Source: Methylobacterium sp. C25
GTDB lineage: Bacteria > Pseudomonadota > Alphaproteobacteria > Rhizobiales > Beijerinckiaceae
NCBI RefSeq assembly: GCF_021352225.1
Contig: NZ_JAAUVI010000003.1
Span: 434,001-498,000, forward strand
Direction: 5' to 3'
DNA length: 64,000 nt
The first letter of the stretch is position 1. Every line of letters begins with the position of its first letter. The notes under the pieces were generated by a model that did no database searches, was not told the DNA's origin, and worked only from the letters and a program-made list of their open reading frames with translations. Positions 43,231 through 51,743 of this stretch are shown here, piece by piece. The position numbers were made by a program, and so were the translations under genes.

Positions 43231-44757
43231 TCAGCGTATCTCCTCGTGCCATGTCCGCCCATCACGCTCGATCAGGGCGATCGCGGCGGTCGGTCCCCAG
43301 GAGCCTGCCGCGTAAGGGCGCGGCGGCTCCGGGCGGTCGGCCCAGGCCTGCAGTAGCTTGTCGGCCCATTCCCAGGCAGCCTCGACCTCGTCGCGACGCA
43401 TGAACAGCGTTTGGTTGCCGCGCACCACGTCCATCAGCAGGCGTTCGTAGGCGTCGGGATAGCGCTGCTTGAAGGTCTCCTCGAAGGAGATGTCGAGATC
43501 GGTCGGCCGCAGCCGCATGCCGCCCGGACCCGGATCCTTCGTCATCACCTCGAGCTTCATGCCCTCCTCCGGCTGGAGCCGGATGACGAGGCGGTTCGGA
43601 TCGCGCCCAAAGGCTTCATCGGGAAAGATCGAGAAGGGGGAGGCGCGAAACTGCACCACGATCTCGGAATGCTTGCTCGGCAGGCGCTTGCCAGTCCGCA
43701 GGTAGAACGGCACGCCGGCCCAGCGGGCAGACCTGATTTCGAGCTTCAACGCGACGAAGGTCTCGGTGCGGCTCGTCGTCTCGCCGCCGAGATCGGCCTG
43801 GTAGCTCGGCACGCCCCTCCCGGCCACCGCACCGGCCGCGTATTGGCCGCGTACCGTCACGGCCTGGACCTCGGCCGGCGTGATAGGCTTGAGGGCGCGC
43901 AGGACCTTCAGCTTCTCGTCCCGCACCGAATCGGCGTTGAGGGAGAGCGGGCTCTCCATGGCGGTCAGGCAGAGCAACTGCAGCAGATGGTTCTGCACCA
44001 TGTCGCGCAGCGCGCCGGAGGTGTCGTAGTATCCGCCGCGGCCTTCGACGCCGACGGTCTCGCCCACCGTGATCTGGACGTGATCGATGACGTCGGCGTT
44101 CCAGAGGCGCTCGAAGATCGTGTTGGCGAAGCGGAGCGCCAACAGGTTCTGGACCGTCTCCTTGCCGAGATAGTGGTCAATGCGGAAGATCTGCCCCTCG
44201 GGAAAGACCGCTCCCACGGCATCGTTGATGGCTTTGGCCGATTTCAGGTCCTTGCCGATCGGCTTCTCCAGGACGACGCGGGTCTTTTCGCCCACGAGGC
44301 CGCAGCGTTCGATGTTGCGGCAGATCGCTCCGTAGAGATCGGGGGAGGTGGCGAGATAGAACGGCCGGATCTGGTCGGGGCGCTCGTCGAGCAGCGCCTT
44401 GAGCGCGTCCCAACCATCCGTGCCCAGCGCATCGACCGCGACGTAGTAGAGATGGTCGAGGAAGCTCGCGAGCGCGGCCTCGTCGAGATGGCTCGGCGGG
44501 ATGAACTCGCGCAGGGCCTCGCGGGAACGGTCGCGAAACTCCTCCCTCGAGAGTTCCGAGCGCGAGGCGCCGATGATGCGGCTGCTGCCGGGGATCTGGC
44601 CGTCGCGGAAGCGGTAATACAGCGCCGGCAGGAGCTTGCGGCGTGTCAGATCGCCCGTGGCGCCGAACACCACGTAGTCGAAGGAGGCGACGGGGATGAT
44701 GGTGGCCAAGGGCTCTTTCTCCCGCTTCAGTCGAAGGGCCGCCTCGTCCGACGGCAT
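43231..44757 (-). CDS. zwf: glucose-6-phosphate 1-dehydrogenase
   Basis: 508 residues. It oxidises glucose 6-phosphate to 6-phosphogluconolactone with NADP(+), supplying NADPH. VVFGATGDLTRRKLLPALY is the nucleotide site, FRIDHYLGKETVQNLLALRF the diagnostic catalytic motif, and VPFYLRTGKRLPSK a substrate-binding stretch. ATG 44757 gives the usual N-terminus. The gene has no pgl or edd neighbour here and appears to be transcribed alone, between the sensor gene and an SDR gene on the same strand. Confidence 0.96.
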   Translation of the reverse strand: MPSDEAALRLKREKEPLATIIPVASFDYVVFGATGDLTRRKLLPALYYRFRDGQIPGSSRIIGASRSELSREEFRDRSREALREFIPPSHLDEAALASFLDHLYYVAVDALGTDGWDALKALLDERPDQIRPFYLATSPDLYGAICRNIERCGLVGEKTRVVLEKPIGKDLKSAKAINDAVGAVFPEGQIFRIDHYLGKETVQNLLALRFANTIFERLWNADVIDHVQITVGETVGVEGRGGYYDTSGALRDMVQNHLLQLLCLTAMESPLSLNADSVRDEKLKVLRALKPITPAEVQAVTVRGQYAAGAVAGRGVPSYQADLGGETTSRTETFVALKLEIRSARWAGVPFYLRTGKRLPSKHSEIVVQFRASPFSIFPDEAFGRDPNRLVIRLQPEEGMKLEVMTKDPGPGGMRLRPTDLDISFEETFKQRYPDAYERLLMDVVRGNQTLFMRRDEVEAAWEWADKLLQAWADRPEPPRPYAAGSWGPTAAIALIERDGRTWHEEIR

Positions 44758-44848
44758 CGCGCCGGACGCAAGGCGCCGGCGCGTCGGTCGAGCGGCCTGA
44801 TGCAAGTGCATCGCCAGCCGCAGGCGCCAGGATGGGCCGTGCCGGCGA

Positions 44849-45691
44849 TCACCTCATATGCCGAGCGAAGGCCTCGGCGAAACCCGGGTGCCAGCGCGAC
44901 AGGGCCGGACGGTTCTCGATGACGTCGCCGGCCGCCCAGGCGATGCGGCGGCGATCCTGCTCCGGGCTCGTCTCGTTGTCGGGGCACAGGATGTAGAAAT
45001 CGCCGCGCGCCATGCGCTCCAGCATGAAGGACACCGTCTCCTCCGGCGTCCAGGCGCCCTCGGGCTTTTCCGAGACGCCGCGCGCACGGGTCAGGCCGGT
45101 ATAGACGAAGCCGGGGATCAGAAGATGAGCGCTGACCGGCGCGCCGCTGTGGCGCAGCTCGTGGGCGAGCGCCTCGGTCACGACCTTCACGCCGGCCTTC
45201 GAGACGTTGTAGGGCGCGTTGCCAGGCGGCGTGGTGATGCCCTGCTTCGAGCCGCTGACGATGATCGCGGCGGGCCGGTTCGCCGCGATCATCCCCGGCG
45301 CGAATGCGCGGATGCCGTCGACGACACCGAACAGGTTCGTGTCGATGATGCGCCGCCATGTTCCCGCGTCCGACAACAAATGACCGCCTGCCTCGATGCC
45401 GGCATTCAGCATCAGCACGGCTGGGGCACCATCGCGCGCGGCTTCCGACGCGAGAGCCTTCAACGCAGATTCGTCACCGACATCGGTAGGACAGGCCCGG
45501 GCGTCGGCCCCGGAGGCGGCGAGCGCGGCGCATGCGCTCTCCAGTGGCTCTCCGGGAAGGTCGGCGAGAACCAGCCGCATGTCTCGCGCGGCGAAGGCTT
45601 TCGCTGCCGCAAGGCCGATCCCGCTCGCCGCCCCGGTGACAACGGCCGTCGCGCCAGCGCAAAACGCAGGATGCATCGTCGGTTCGGCCAT
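44849..45691 (-). CDS. SDR-family oxidoreductase
   Basis: 280 residues, classical short-chain dehydrogenase. VVTGAASGIGLAAAKAF binds the cofactor and LVLADLPG ends the second strand with Asp, favouring NAD(H). LMLNAGIEAGG, the catalytic serine in VSGSKQG and YNVSK as the Tyr/Lys pair complete the active site. The substrate is unknown. It starts 239 bases from the divergent L,D-transpeptidase and lies 91 bases before zwf. Confidence 0.86.
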   Translation of the reverse strand: MAEPTMHPAFCAGATAVVTGAASGIGLAAAKAFAARDMRLVLADLPGEPLESACAALAASGADARACPTDVGDESALKALASEAARDGAPAVLMLNAGIEAGGHLLSDAGTWRRIIDTNLFGVVDGIRAFAPGMIAANRPAAIIVSGSKQGITTPPGNAPYNVSKAGVKVVTEALAHELRHSGAPVSAHLLIPGFVYTGLTRARGVSEKPEGAWTPEETVSFMLERMARGDFYILCPDNETSPEQDRRRIAWAAGDVIENRPALSRWHPGFAEAFARHMR

Positions 45692-45930
45692 TTGTCCCCC
45701 CGCTGATCGTGCCTGTGGCCGAAGCTAGGGCGTCGATCGCCGGATGTGAGGGGCAAAGGGTTCGACCGGCGGCGCAGGGGGTTGCAACGCGGACAGCGCT
45801 GATCCTGCATTCGGTCGATTGGATCGGGGACGCGCGCGTGCGCACAGCCTTCTCGGCAAAGCCTCCCGCGGTGAAGAGAAAGATAACCATCCCGGTGCAT
45901 CGTCGAGCAACGACCCGCTTGAGGCCGGAC

Positions 45931-47559
45931 ATGTTGCTGCGTAACCACACTCGAACCCGTGCCCTCGGCACGGTGGCTTTCGCGCCGGTCACGGCGCTGA
46001 TGTTGTTCGGTGCGGCTCACGCCGAGCCGCAAGCGCAGCCCCAGCCGGCGCCCCTGCCGCTCTCCGTTCAGCCCTCTGCACCGGAACATGCCCCGGCCCC
46101 CACCCCGCAGCCGGCCGTCGCGCCACAGGCTTCTCAGGGTAGCTCAGTCGCGGCTCCTGCCCCCAAAAAATCGCGCGAGGCCCCGGCTCTCGTATACGCC
46201 AAGGTGTCCGAGGACCCGACGCCCACGCTGACTCCGGCGACCTTCCTCGCCACCATGCGTATGGCCGACCACTACAAGGCCCTGGCCGAGGCCGGCGGTT
46301 GGAGCCAGGTCCCGACTGGCCTCAGCCTGAAACCGGGCGACCGCGATCCGGCCGTCGCCGCGCTGCGCGGCCATCTCGTTATGACCGGCGATCTCGCCGC
46401 GAACGCCACGCATTCCGATCTGTATGACGAGACGCTGGTGGCCGCGGTGAAATCCTTCCAGGCGCGGCATGGCCTGCCGGAGTCGGGCCTCGTCCAGCGC
46501 CTGACCGTTGCCGCCCTGAACGTGCCGGCGAGCGTGCGCCAGCGCCAGCTCGCCGCCTCGGCGGAGCGCCTGATGGGCTCGAAATTCCCGTTCGGCGAGC
46601 GCTACGTCGTCGTGAACATCCCCTCGGCCACGGTCGAGGCGGTGGAGAACGGCGCCGTCGCGCGCCGCTACGTCGCCGTGGTCGGCAAGCCCGACAAGGC
46701 GACGCCTTCGGTCGAGACCCGGGTCACCGACGTCAACCTCAACCCGACCTGGACCTTGCCCGTCTCGGTGATCAAGAACGAGATCATCCCGACGATGCGC
46801 AAGAACCCGGGCTATCTCGCCAAGAATCACATCCGCATGCTCGGTCCCGGTGGCGTCGAGGTCGATTCCACGACCTTCGACTGGAGTGGCGAAAAGGCGG
46901 TCAACTACACGCTGCGCCAGGATTCCGGTTTCGACAACTCGCTCGGCCAAGTCCGTATCGACATGCCGAACAAGTTCGCCGTCTACATGCACGATACCCC
47001 GTCGAAGTCGCTGTTTGCCGGCAACGTGCGTTTCCACTCGCATGGCTGCGTGCGCGTCGGTCAAGTCAAGGAATTTGCAGCTTGGCTCCTCCAGGGCACC
47101 GAGGGTCCGAACGGCCCCGGCTCGGCCTGGGGTCCGATCGAGATCGAGAGCGGCATCGCCACGGGCGAAAAGCGCGACATCAAGCTCGTGAAGCCGGTGC
47201 CCGTGATCTTCGTCTATCTCACCGGCTACGCCACGCCCGACGGACGCGCACATTTTCGCGACGACATCTACGGCCTCGACACGCCGGGCACGCCCGTTCC
47301 GTCCGCAGCCACCGATGTCGTGACCACCGGGTCGATCACGCCGCGTGCGGTCATCAAGCCGGCGCGCGCCGGGCAGCCGGTGCCGAGCACCGCCGATCTT
47401 GCACCGGCGGTCCAGCCGATCACACGTTCGAAGCCCGCGGCCGCGCCTGCGCCGAAGCCCGAGGCCGCACGCCAGGCCCCGGTCGCACGCGCGGTCCCTC
47501 GGCCAGCTTCCCGCGAGCCGGATCTGTTGCCCCCGGGCCTCGTCGGCCCGCGCGGCTGA
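45931..47559 (+). CDS. L,D-transpeptidase, YcbB-like
   Basis: 542 residues. A signal peptide (ALMLFGAAHAEPQ) is followed by a proline/alanine-rich stretch, a scaffold, a PG_binding_1 domain (LYDETLVAAVKSFQARHGLPESGLV) and a YkuD catalytic domain with VRFHSHGCVRVGQ (catalytic His and Cys). The C-terminus is another proline/alanine-rich tail. YcbB-type enzymes make 3-3 crosslinks in peptidoglycan, which dominate the walls of many alphaproteobacteria. GAGG eight bases before ATG 45931 and the signal peptide fix the start. Confidence 0.9.
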   Translation: MLLRNHTRTRALGTVAFAPVTALMLFGAAHAEPQAQPQPAPLPLSVQPSAPEHAPAPTPQPAVAPQASQGSSVAAPAPKKSREAPALVYAKVSEDPTPTLTPATFLATMRMADHYKALAEAGGWSQVPTGLSLKPGDRDPAVAALRGHLVMTGDLAANATHSDLYDETLVAAVKSFQARHGLPESGLVQRLTVAALNVPASVRQRQLAASAERLMGSKFPFGERYVVVNIPSATVEAVENGAVARRYVAVVGKPDKATPSVETRVTDVNLNPTWTLPVSVIKNEIIPTMRKNPGYLAKNHIRMLGPGGVEVDSTTFDWSGEKAVNYTLRQDSGFDNSLGQVRIDMPNKFAVYMHDTPSKSLFAGNVRFHSHGCVRVGQVKEFAAWLLQGTEGPNGPGSAWGPIEIESGIATGEKRDIKLVKPVPVIFVYLTGYATPDGRAHFRDDIYGLDTPGTPVPSAATDVVTTGSITPRAVIKPARAGQPVPSTADLAPAVQPITRSKPAAAPAPKPEAARQAPVARAVPRPASREPDLLPPGLVGPRG

Positions 47560-47761
47560 GGAGACTGGGCCGCGGGTCCTCTCTCGGCAATTCCTAAGGG
47601 CGCCGCCAAGCCAATTCGGACGGCCACGCTTGCGTTTGGCGTTGCGAGCTTCCACCTGTTTCGCGGTTGCCTGCGGCCCGCGGTCGCTTCCTCACGCCGA
47701 TGCGAGAGCCGACCGACAGAGCTGGCCCGCACCGACGATGCCCAAGGACGAATCTCTGTTC

Positions 47762-48697
47762 ATGCCGATTCTTTCCCGCTTCCTGCGTCCGAGCGCGTTC
47801 GTGCTCGCGCTCACGCTTCCCGCCGTCGCTCTGGCCCAGGAGCCGGCCGCGGCCCCCGCGACACCCGCGACGCCGGCCGCTCCCGCCGCGAAGCTTTCGC
47901 CTGACACTGTGGTGGCCAAGGTGAACGGTGTGCCGGTCACGCAGGGCGATCTCACCATCGCAGGAGAGGACCCCGCCCTGTCGCTGCCGGGCGTCGACGA
48001 AGCCGGCAAGAAGGGCCTGTTGGTCGACTACATGATCGATCTGCGCGTCGGCGCGCAGGCGGCCGACGCCGCCAAGGTCGGCGAGACACCCGAGTTCAAG
48101 CGCAAGCTCGCCTACTTTCGCGACAAGCTCCTGCTCGACGACTACCTGGAGCAGGAGGCGAAGAAGGCGGCGACGCCCGACGCGGCCAAGGCGCTCTACG
48201 ACCAAACCGTCAAATCGATGAAGCCGGAGGAGGAGGTCCACGCCCGGCACATCCTCGTCGACAACGAGGCCGACGCGAAGAAGATCGCAGCCCGTATCAA
48301 GGGCGGCGAGGACTTCTCGAAGATCGCCGGAGAGCTCTCCAAGGACCCCGGCTCGAAGGCAGAGGGCGGGGATCTCGGCTGGTTCACCAAGGAGCGCATG
48401 GTCGCTCCTTTCGCAGAAGCCGCCTTCAAAATGAGCCCCGGCCAGGTCTCAGATCCGGTGAAGACGCAGTTCGGCTGGCACGTCATCAAGGTCGAGGAGA
48501 AGCGCACCAAGCCGATCCCGAGCTTCGACGAGATGAAGGAGCAGGTCGATCAGTACCTGACCCGAAAGGCGCAGCAGGACATCATCCTGAAGCTGCGCGA
48601 ATCTGCCAAGATCGAGCGTACCGACGCCGCGCCGACCGCGCCTGCTCCTGCCACGCCCACCCCGGCCACGCCGCCAGCGGACGCGAAGAAGCCCTGA
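47762..48697 (+). CDS. parvulin-type peptidyl-prolyl isomerase, exported
   Basis: 311 residues. The signal peptide (SAFVLALTLPAVALAQE) leads into an alanine/proline linker, a helical chaperone-like part (about 45-165), a single rotamase domain with VHARHILVDNEADAKKIAARI and GGDLGWFTKERMVAPFAEAAF, and a proline-rich tail. It probably folds outer-membrane or periplasmic proteins, like SurA or PrsA. ATG 47762 has AGGAC about 12 bases upstream; ATG 47738 in the same frame would add eight residues. Confidence 0.9.
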   Translation: MPILSRFLRPSAFVLALTLPAVALAQEPAAAPATPATPAAPAAKLSPDTVVAKVNGVPVTQGDLTIAGEDPALSLPGVDEAGKKGLLVDYMIDLRVGAQAADAAKVGETPEFKRKLAYFRDKLLLDDYLEQEAKKAATPDAAKALYDQTVKSMKPEEEVHARHILVDNEADAKKIAARIKGGEDFSKIAGELSKDPGSKAEGGDLGWFTKERMVAPFAEAAFKMSPGQVSDPVKTQFGWHVIKVEEKRTKPIPSFDEMKEQVDQYLTRKAQQDIILKLRESAKIERTDAAPTAPAPATPTPATPPADAKKP

Positions 48698-48703
48698 GGC
48701 ATG

Positions 48704-48731
48704 GGCGCGGGTGGGTCACACCGCCCGCGCC
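48704..48731 (+). terminator. possible terminator hairpin after the PPIase gene
   Basis: GGCGCGGG (48704-48711) pairs with CCCGCGCC (48724-48731). It starts seven bases after the stop codon. There is no T-run, so it may be a weak or Rho-assisted end. Confidence 0.35.
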
Positions 48732-48875
48732 AAGGCCCGTCCGGCATTCCAGCTGCCGACAGTGCGCTACACCGAGCGCTCGCCGTGCATGCCGATACCG
48801 GCCAATTCGCCGACCGCAAAGAGCGCCAGTACGATCGCGCCGTCCTAGACGCGGCAGTCGAGATCGGTCTCGGCG

Positions 48876-49562
48876 CTACCCGCAGGCGATCTGATCGCAG
48901 CGGCGCATAGAGGCGATCATGCGGGCGAGAGCCTTCGGCCCGGGATGGCCAAGGATGCCGATATTGCCGAGCACGTAAGACGGCGTCGCAGTGAGGCCGA
49001 GATTGGCCGCGAGGTGCATCTGCGCGCTCAGTGCCTCGCGCACCTCCTCGCTATCGCCGATGGATTCCAGCTCGGCGCGCGGCACGCCTGTCTTGGCGGC
49101 AATCGTCAGCGCCTTGAGACCGTCGATCTGGCCCGGTGTGCCCAGCAGCTGGCCGTACAGCTTGAAGGCGGCAGCCGAGCCCAGCTTGCGCTGGACGGCG
49201 AGCGCCACCTTGGCTGCCTGGGCCGACGTTGGAGAGAGAATCGGGTTGTTGACGAGGCCGATCCGCAGAGCGGGATCGCTGGCGGCCAGCGCCTGGATGT
49301 CCGCGGCGGCCTTCCGGCAATAGGGGCAATTGTAGTCGAAGTACTCGTAGAGCACGACCTCGGCATCCCGCGGGCCGATATAGGTGACGCCCTTCAGCTC
49401 CGCGGCCTGCCCGGTCAGCTCGCCCGGCAGGCGCATGTTGGCGATCGGGCGCCCCTCGTCGTTGTCGACCTTGAAGGTCTGCCCATAGCCCTGAGCGAGA
49501 GCCGGCCCGGCGAGGACGAGGCCGGCGGAGGAGACGAGGAAGCGGCGGCGGTCGACAGTCAT
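48876..49562 (-). CDS. DsbA-family thiol:disulfide protein
   Basis: 228 residues. A twin-arginine-like start (DRRRFLVSSAGLVLAGPALAQ) exports it. The thioredoxin-fold active site is FDYNCPYCRKAAADI (CPYC), and the cis-proline loop is LTATPSYVLG. C-terminal cysteines in MRRCDQIACG may form a second disulfide. It is probably a periplasmic disulfide oxidase or isomerase. The ATG at 49562 places the signal peptide at the start. It is 50 bases downstream of the AmpG-like gene on the same strand. Confidence 0.87.
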   Translation of the reverse strand: MTVDRRRFLVSSAGLVLAGPALAQGYGQTFKVDNDEGRPIANMRLPGELTGQAAELKGVTYIGPRDAEVVLYEYFDYNCPYCRKAAADIQALAASDPALRIGLVNNPILSPTSAQAAKVALAVQRKLGSAAAFKLYGQLLGTPGQIDGLKALTIAAKTGVPRAELESIGDSEEVREALSAQMHLAANLGLTATPSYVLGNIGILGHPGPKALARMIASMRRCDQIACG

Positions 49563-49612
49563 GAATGGGCCTGTGCGTCGAGACGATGGCTGAAGTTCGG
49601 CCGGCCAACCGC

Positions 49613-50923
49613 TCAGGTTACTGCTCGGGGCTGGCGGCTCTGCCGCCACCAGATCCACGCGCAGAGCAGGGCCACCGGGATGCCGATCAGCGAGGTGCCG
49701 ACGAAGAACCCGGCGAAGCCCAGCGCCTTGACCGCGACGCCCGAGGTCATCGCCAGGAGGTTACCGGGCAGCGCCACGAGGGAGGTCATCAGCGCGAACT
49801 GGCTCGCAGCATGCTCATCCGAGGTCAGGGTCGACATGTAGGTGATCAGCACGATCGAGGCGAAGGCATAGGCGAAGGCCTCGATCCCCACCGCCATCAC
49901 GAAGGTCCAGTAGGCGCCGTCGTTGTGATCGCCGTAGAGGGCGAGATAGGCGAGCGCGAGATGCGCGGCCGAGCCGAATACGGTGCCGAAGAGCAGCGTC
50001 GGCATCAGCCCGATCCGTGGGATCATCCAGCCGCCGAGGAAGGTGGCGCCGAGTGCCAGCCAGAAGCCGTAGACCTTCACCACCGTGGCGATGTCGACGT
50101 CCGAGTAATGCAGCGTCACGAAGAGCGGGTTCGCCATCGCTGTCGAGACGTAGCCGGACATCCGGAAGCCCGCGATCATCAGCAGGATCGGAATGCCGAG
50201 CGGCCCTAGGCGGTCGAGCAGATCCTTGATCGGCGCCCAGATCGTCGCGACGAGGTTCAGCGGCTCCCGCAGCTTGTCCTTGTCGGATTTCGGCTCGGGC
50301 GCCAGCCAGGCTGCGATCATGCTCGGCAGCATCATGCCGGCCATGACGAGATAGGCGACCTTCCAGCCATGCTCGCCGGCAACGATCAGCGCGCCGGCGC
50401 CCGCGACGAGCGTGCCGAGGCGCCAGCCGATCTCGGCCCAGGACGACATCAGCGGCAGCTCGGCCTTCGAGACGACGGCGATACGCCAGCCGTCGACGGT
50501 GATGTCCTGGGTCGCCCCGGCAACGCCGAGCGCCAGCGAGAAGGCGATGGTCCAGCCGAGCCAATTCGCCGGATCACCGAAGGCGATGCCCGCCAGACCC
50601 GCCGCGACGCCGAGCTGAGCCAGCAGGATCCAGCCGCGCCTCCTGCCGAGCCAGGCTCCGATCAGCGGCGGGTCGTAGCGATCGAGAAACGGCGCCCAGA
50701 GGAACTTGAGCTTGTAGGGAAAGGTCAGCCCGAACAGCCAGCCGATGGTCTCGATCGGTACCCCGGCCCGGGTCAGCCAGACGGATTGGGTGGCGTAGAT
50801 GAGCGGGAAGGCCATCCCCGAACCGACGCCTAGAAAGAGCCCGGCGGCGATTCGGCGATCAGTGAGCAGCGGCGTCAGGAAGGACGCGCGGCTTTTTCCG
50901 GCTTCGGCGGCGGGAGCCAGCAT
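49613..50923 (-). CDS. AmpG-like MFS transporter (muropeptide permease type)
   Basis: 436 residues with about twelve membrane helices. LKFLWAPFLDRYDPP, LGRRRGWILLAQ and ATQDITVDGWRIAVV are hallmark loops of the AmpG branch of the MFS, which imports anhydro-muropeptides for wall recycling. Other members import siderophores or acetyl-CoA, so the substrate is not certain. It follows the padR gene by 73 bases on the same strand, so is probably controlled by it. Confidence 0.85.
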   Translation of the reverse strand: MLAPAAEAGKSRASFLTPLLTDRRIAAGLFLGVGSGMAFPLIYATQSVWLTRAGVPIETIGWLFGLTFPYKLKFLWAPFLDRYDPPLIGAWLGRRRGWILLAQLGVAAGLAGIAFGDPANWLGWTIAFSLALGVAGATQDITVDGWRIAVVSKAELPLMSSWAEIGWRLGTLVAGAGALIVAGEHGWKVAYLVMAGMMLPSMIAAWLAPEPKSDKDKLREPLNLVATIWAPIKDLLDRLGPLGIPILLMIAGFRMSGYVSTAMANPLFVTLHYSDVDIATVVKVYGFWLALGATFLGGWMIPRIGLMPTLLFGTVFGSAAHLALAYLALYGDHNDGAYWTFVMAVGIEAFAYAFASIVLITYMSTLTSDEHAASQFALMTSLVALPGNLLAMTSGVAVKALGFAGFFVGTSLIGIPVALLCAWIWWRQSRQPRAVT

Positions 50924-50996
50924 GCAGTTTGGGCCTCGCTGTCGTTGGCGAGGCCCTGCATCAAGGTTTCGAGCGCCCGGTCAAGGCCCGAGCCGT

Positions 50997-51593
50997 TCAG
51001 ACCCGCTCGATCGCGGTGGCCGCCGCGTCGATCGCCGCGGCGACGGCGTTGATCTGCTCGTCGTCGAGCGCCCCGCGAGAGAGGCGCATGCGCAGCGCCA
51101 TCCGCAGGTTCTCCATGGCGCGCACGACCTGGGGAGCCGAACCGCCACCGTGGCGTCGCCCGGTCTCGTCCATGCGGGCGAAAAGCGCGTCGAGCGTGGG
51201 CCGGTGCGCGTCGAGATAGGCCTTCCCCTCCTCGGTGATGGTGTGCAGCTTCTTGGCGCCCTCTCCATCGCTGACGGTCACGTGACCGAGGTCCTGCAGC
51301 ATGGTCAGCGTCGGGTAGATCGTGCCTGGGCTCGGGCTGTAGGCGCCGCCGACCCGCTCCTCGATCGCCTTGATGATCTCGTAGCCGTAGCGCGGCTGCT
51401 CGCCGATGAGGGCGAGGACGACGAGGCGCAGGTCGCCATGGCCGAAGAAGCGGCCTGGACCCCCGTGGCGACCGAAGCCGCGATGAGGCCCGCGGCCGAA
51501 CGGCCCGAAGCCGTGGTCGTCGCCGCGCTCGTGTCGGGCGAACATCCAATCCTGGCGGGTGTGGTGAAATCGTCGGTGGAAGCGTCCGAACAT
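50997..51593 (-). CDS. PadR-family transcriptional regulator
   Basis: 198 residues. The first 50 residues are rich in His, Arg, Gly and Phe (FHRRFHHTRQDW, FGPFGRGPHRGFGRHGG), a layout known in some PadR proteins. The winged helix (LRLVVLALIGEQPRYGYEIIKAIEE, SPSPGTIYPTLTMLQDLGHV) follows, then C-terminal helices for dimerisation. A near-perfect palindrome sits 8-60 bases before the ATG at 51593, so autoregulation is likely. The AmpG-like MFS gene downstream is the probable second target. The inducer is unknown; the His-rich segment could bind metal. Confidence 0.88.
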   Translation of the reverse strand: MFGRFHRRFHHTRQDWMFARHERGDDHGFGPFGRGPHRGFGRHGGPGRFFGHGDLRLVVLALIGEQPRYGYEIIKAIEERVGGAYSPSPGTIYPTLTMLQDLGHVTVSDGEGAKKLHTITEEGKAYLDAHRPTLDALFARMDETGRRHGGGSAPQVVRAMENLRMALRMRLSRGALDDEQINAVAAAIDAAATAIERV

Positions 51594-51600
51594 GATGTAT

Positions 51601-51653
51601 TCCGATCGTGTTTCGATATGTCGATAGTTTAGATATATCGAAACACGATCGGA
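51601..51653 (-). promoter_or_regulatory. palindromic operator and promoter of padR
   Basis: A perfect 19-base inverted repeat: TCCGATCGTGTTTCGATAT (51601-51619) and its reverse complement (51635-51653), with a 15-base AT-rich centre. On the minus strand TTGCAA (51660-51655) and TATATC, 16 bases later, could be the promoter, so a bound dimer pair would block transcription. Confidence 0.75.
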
Positions 51654-51679
51654 TTGCAAGCGGGATGGTGCGCGCGCAG

Positions 51680-51710
51680 CAAAAAGCCCGGCCCGCAGAG
51701 CGCACCGGGC
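51680..51710 (-). terminator. intrinsic terminator of the aas-like gene
   Basis: Read on the minus strand, AGCCCGG (51710-51704) and CCGGGCT (51690-51684) form a stem followed by TTTTT (51684-51680). This is a standard Rho-independent terminator 34 bases after the stop codon. Confidence 0.75.
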
Positions 51711-51743
51711 TGTTCGGCGGCACCTTGCCGGCGGCTTGTTGGG

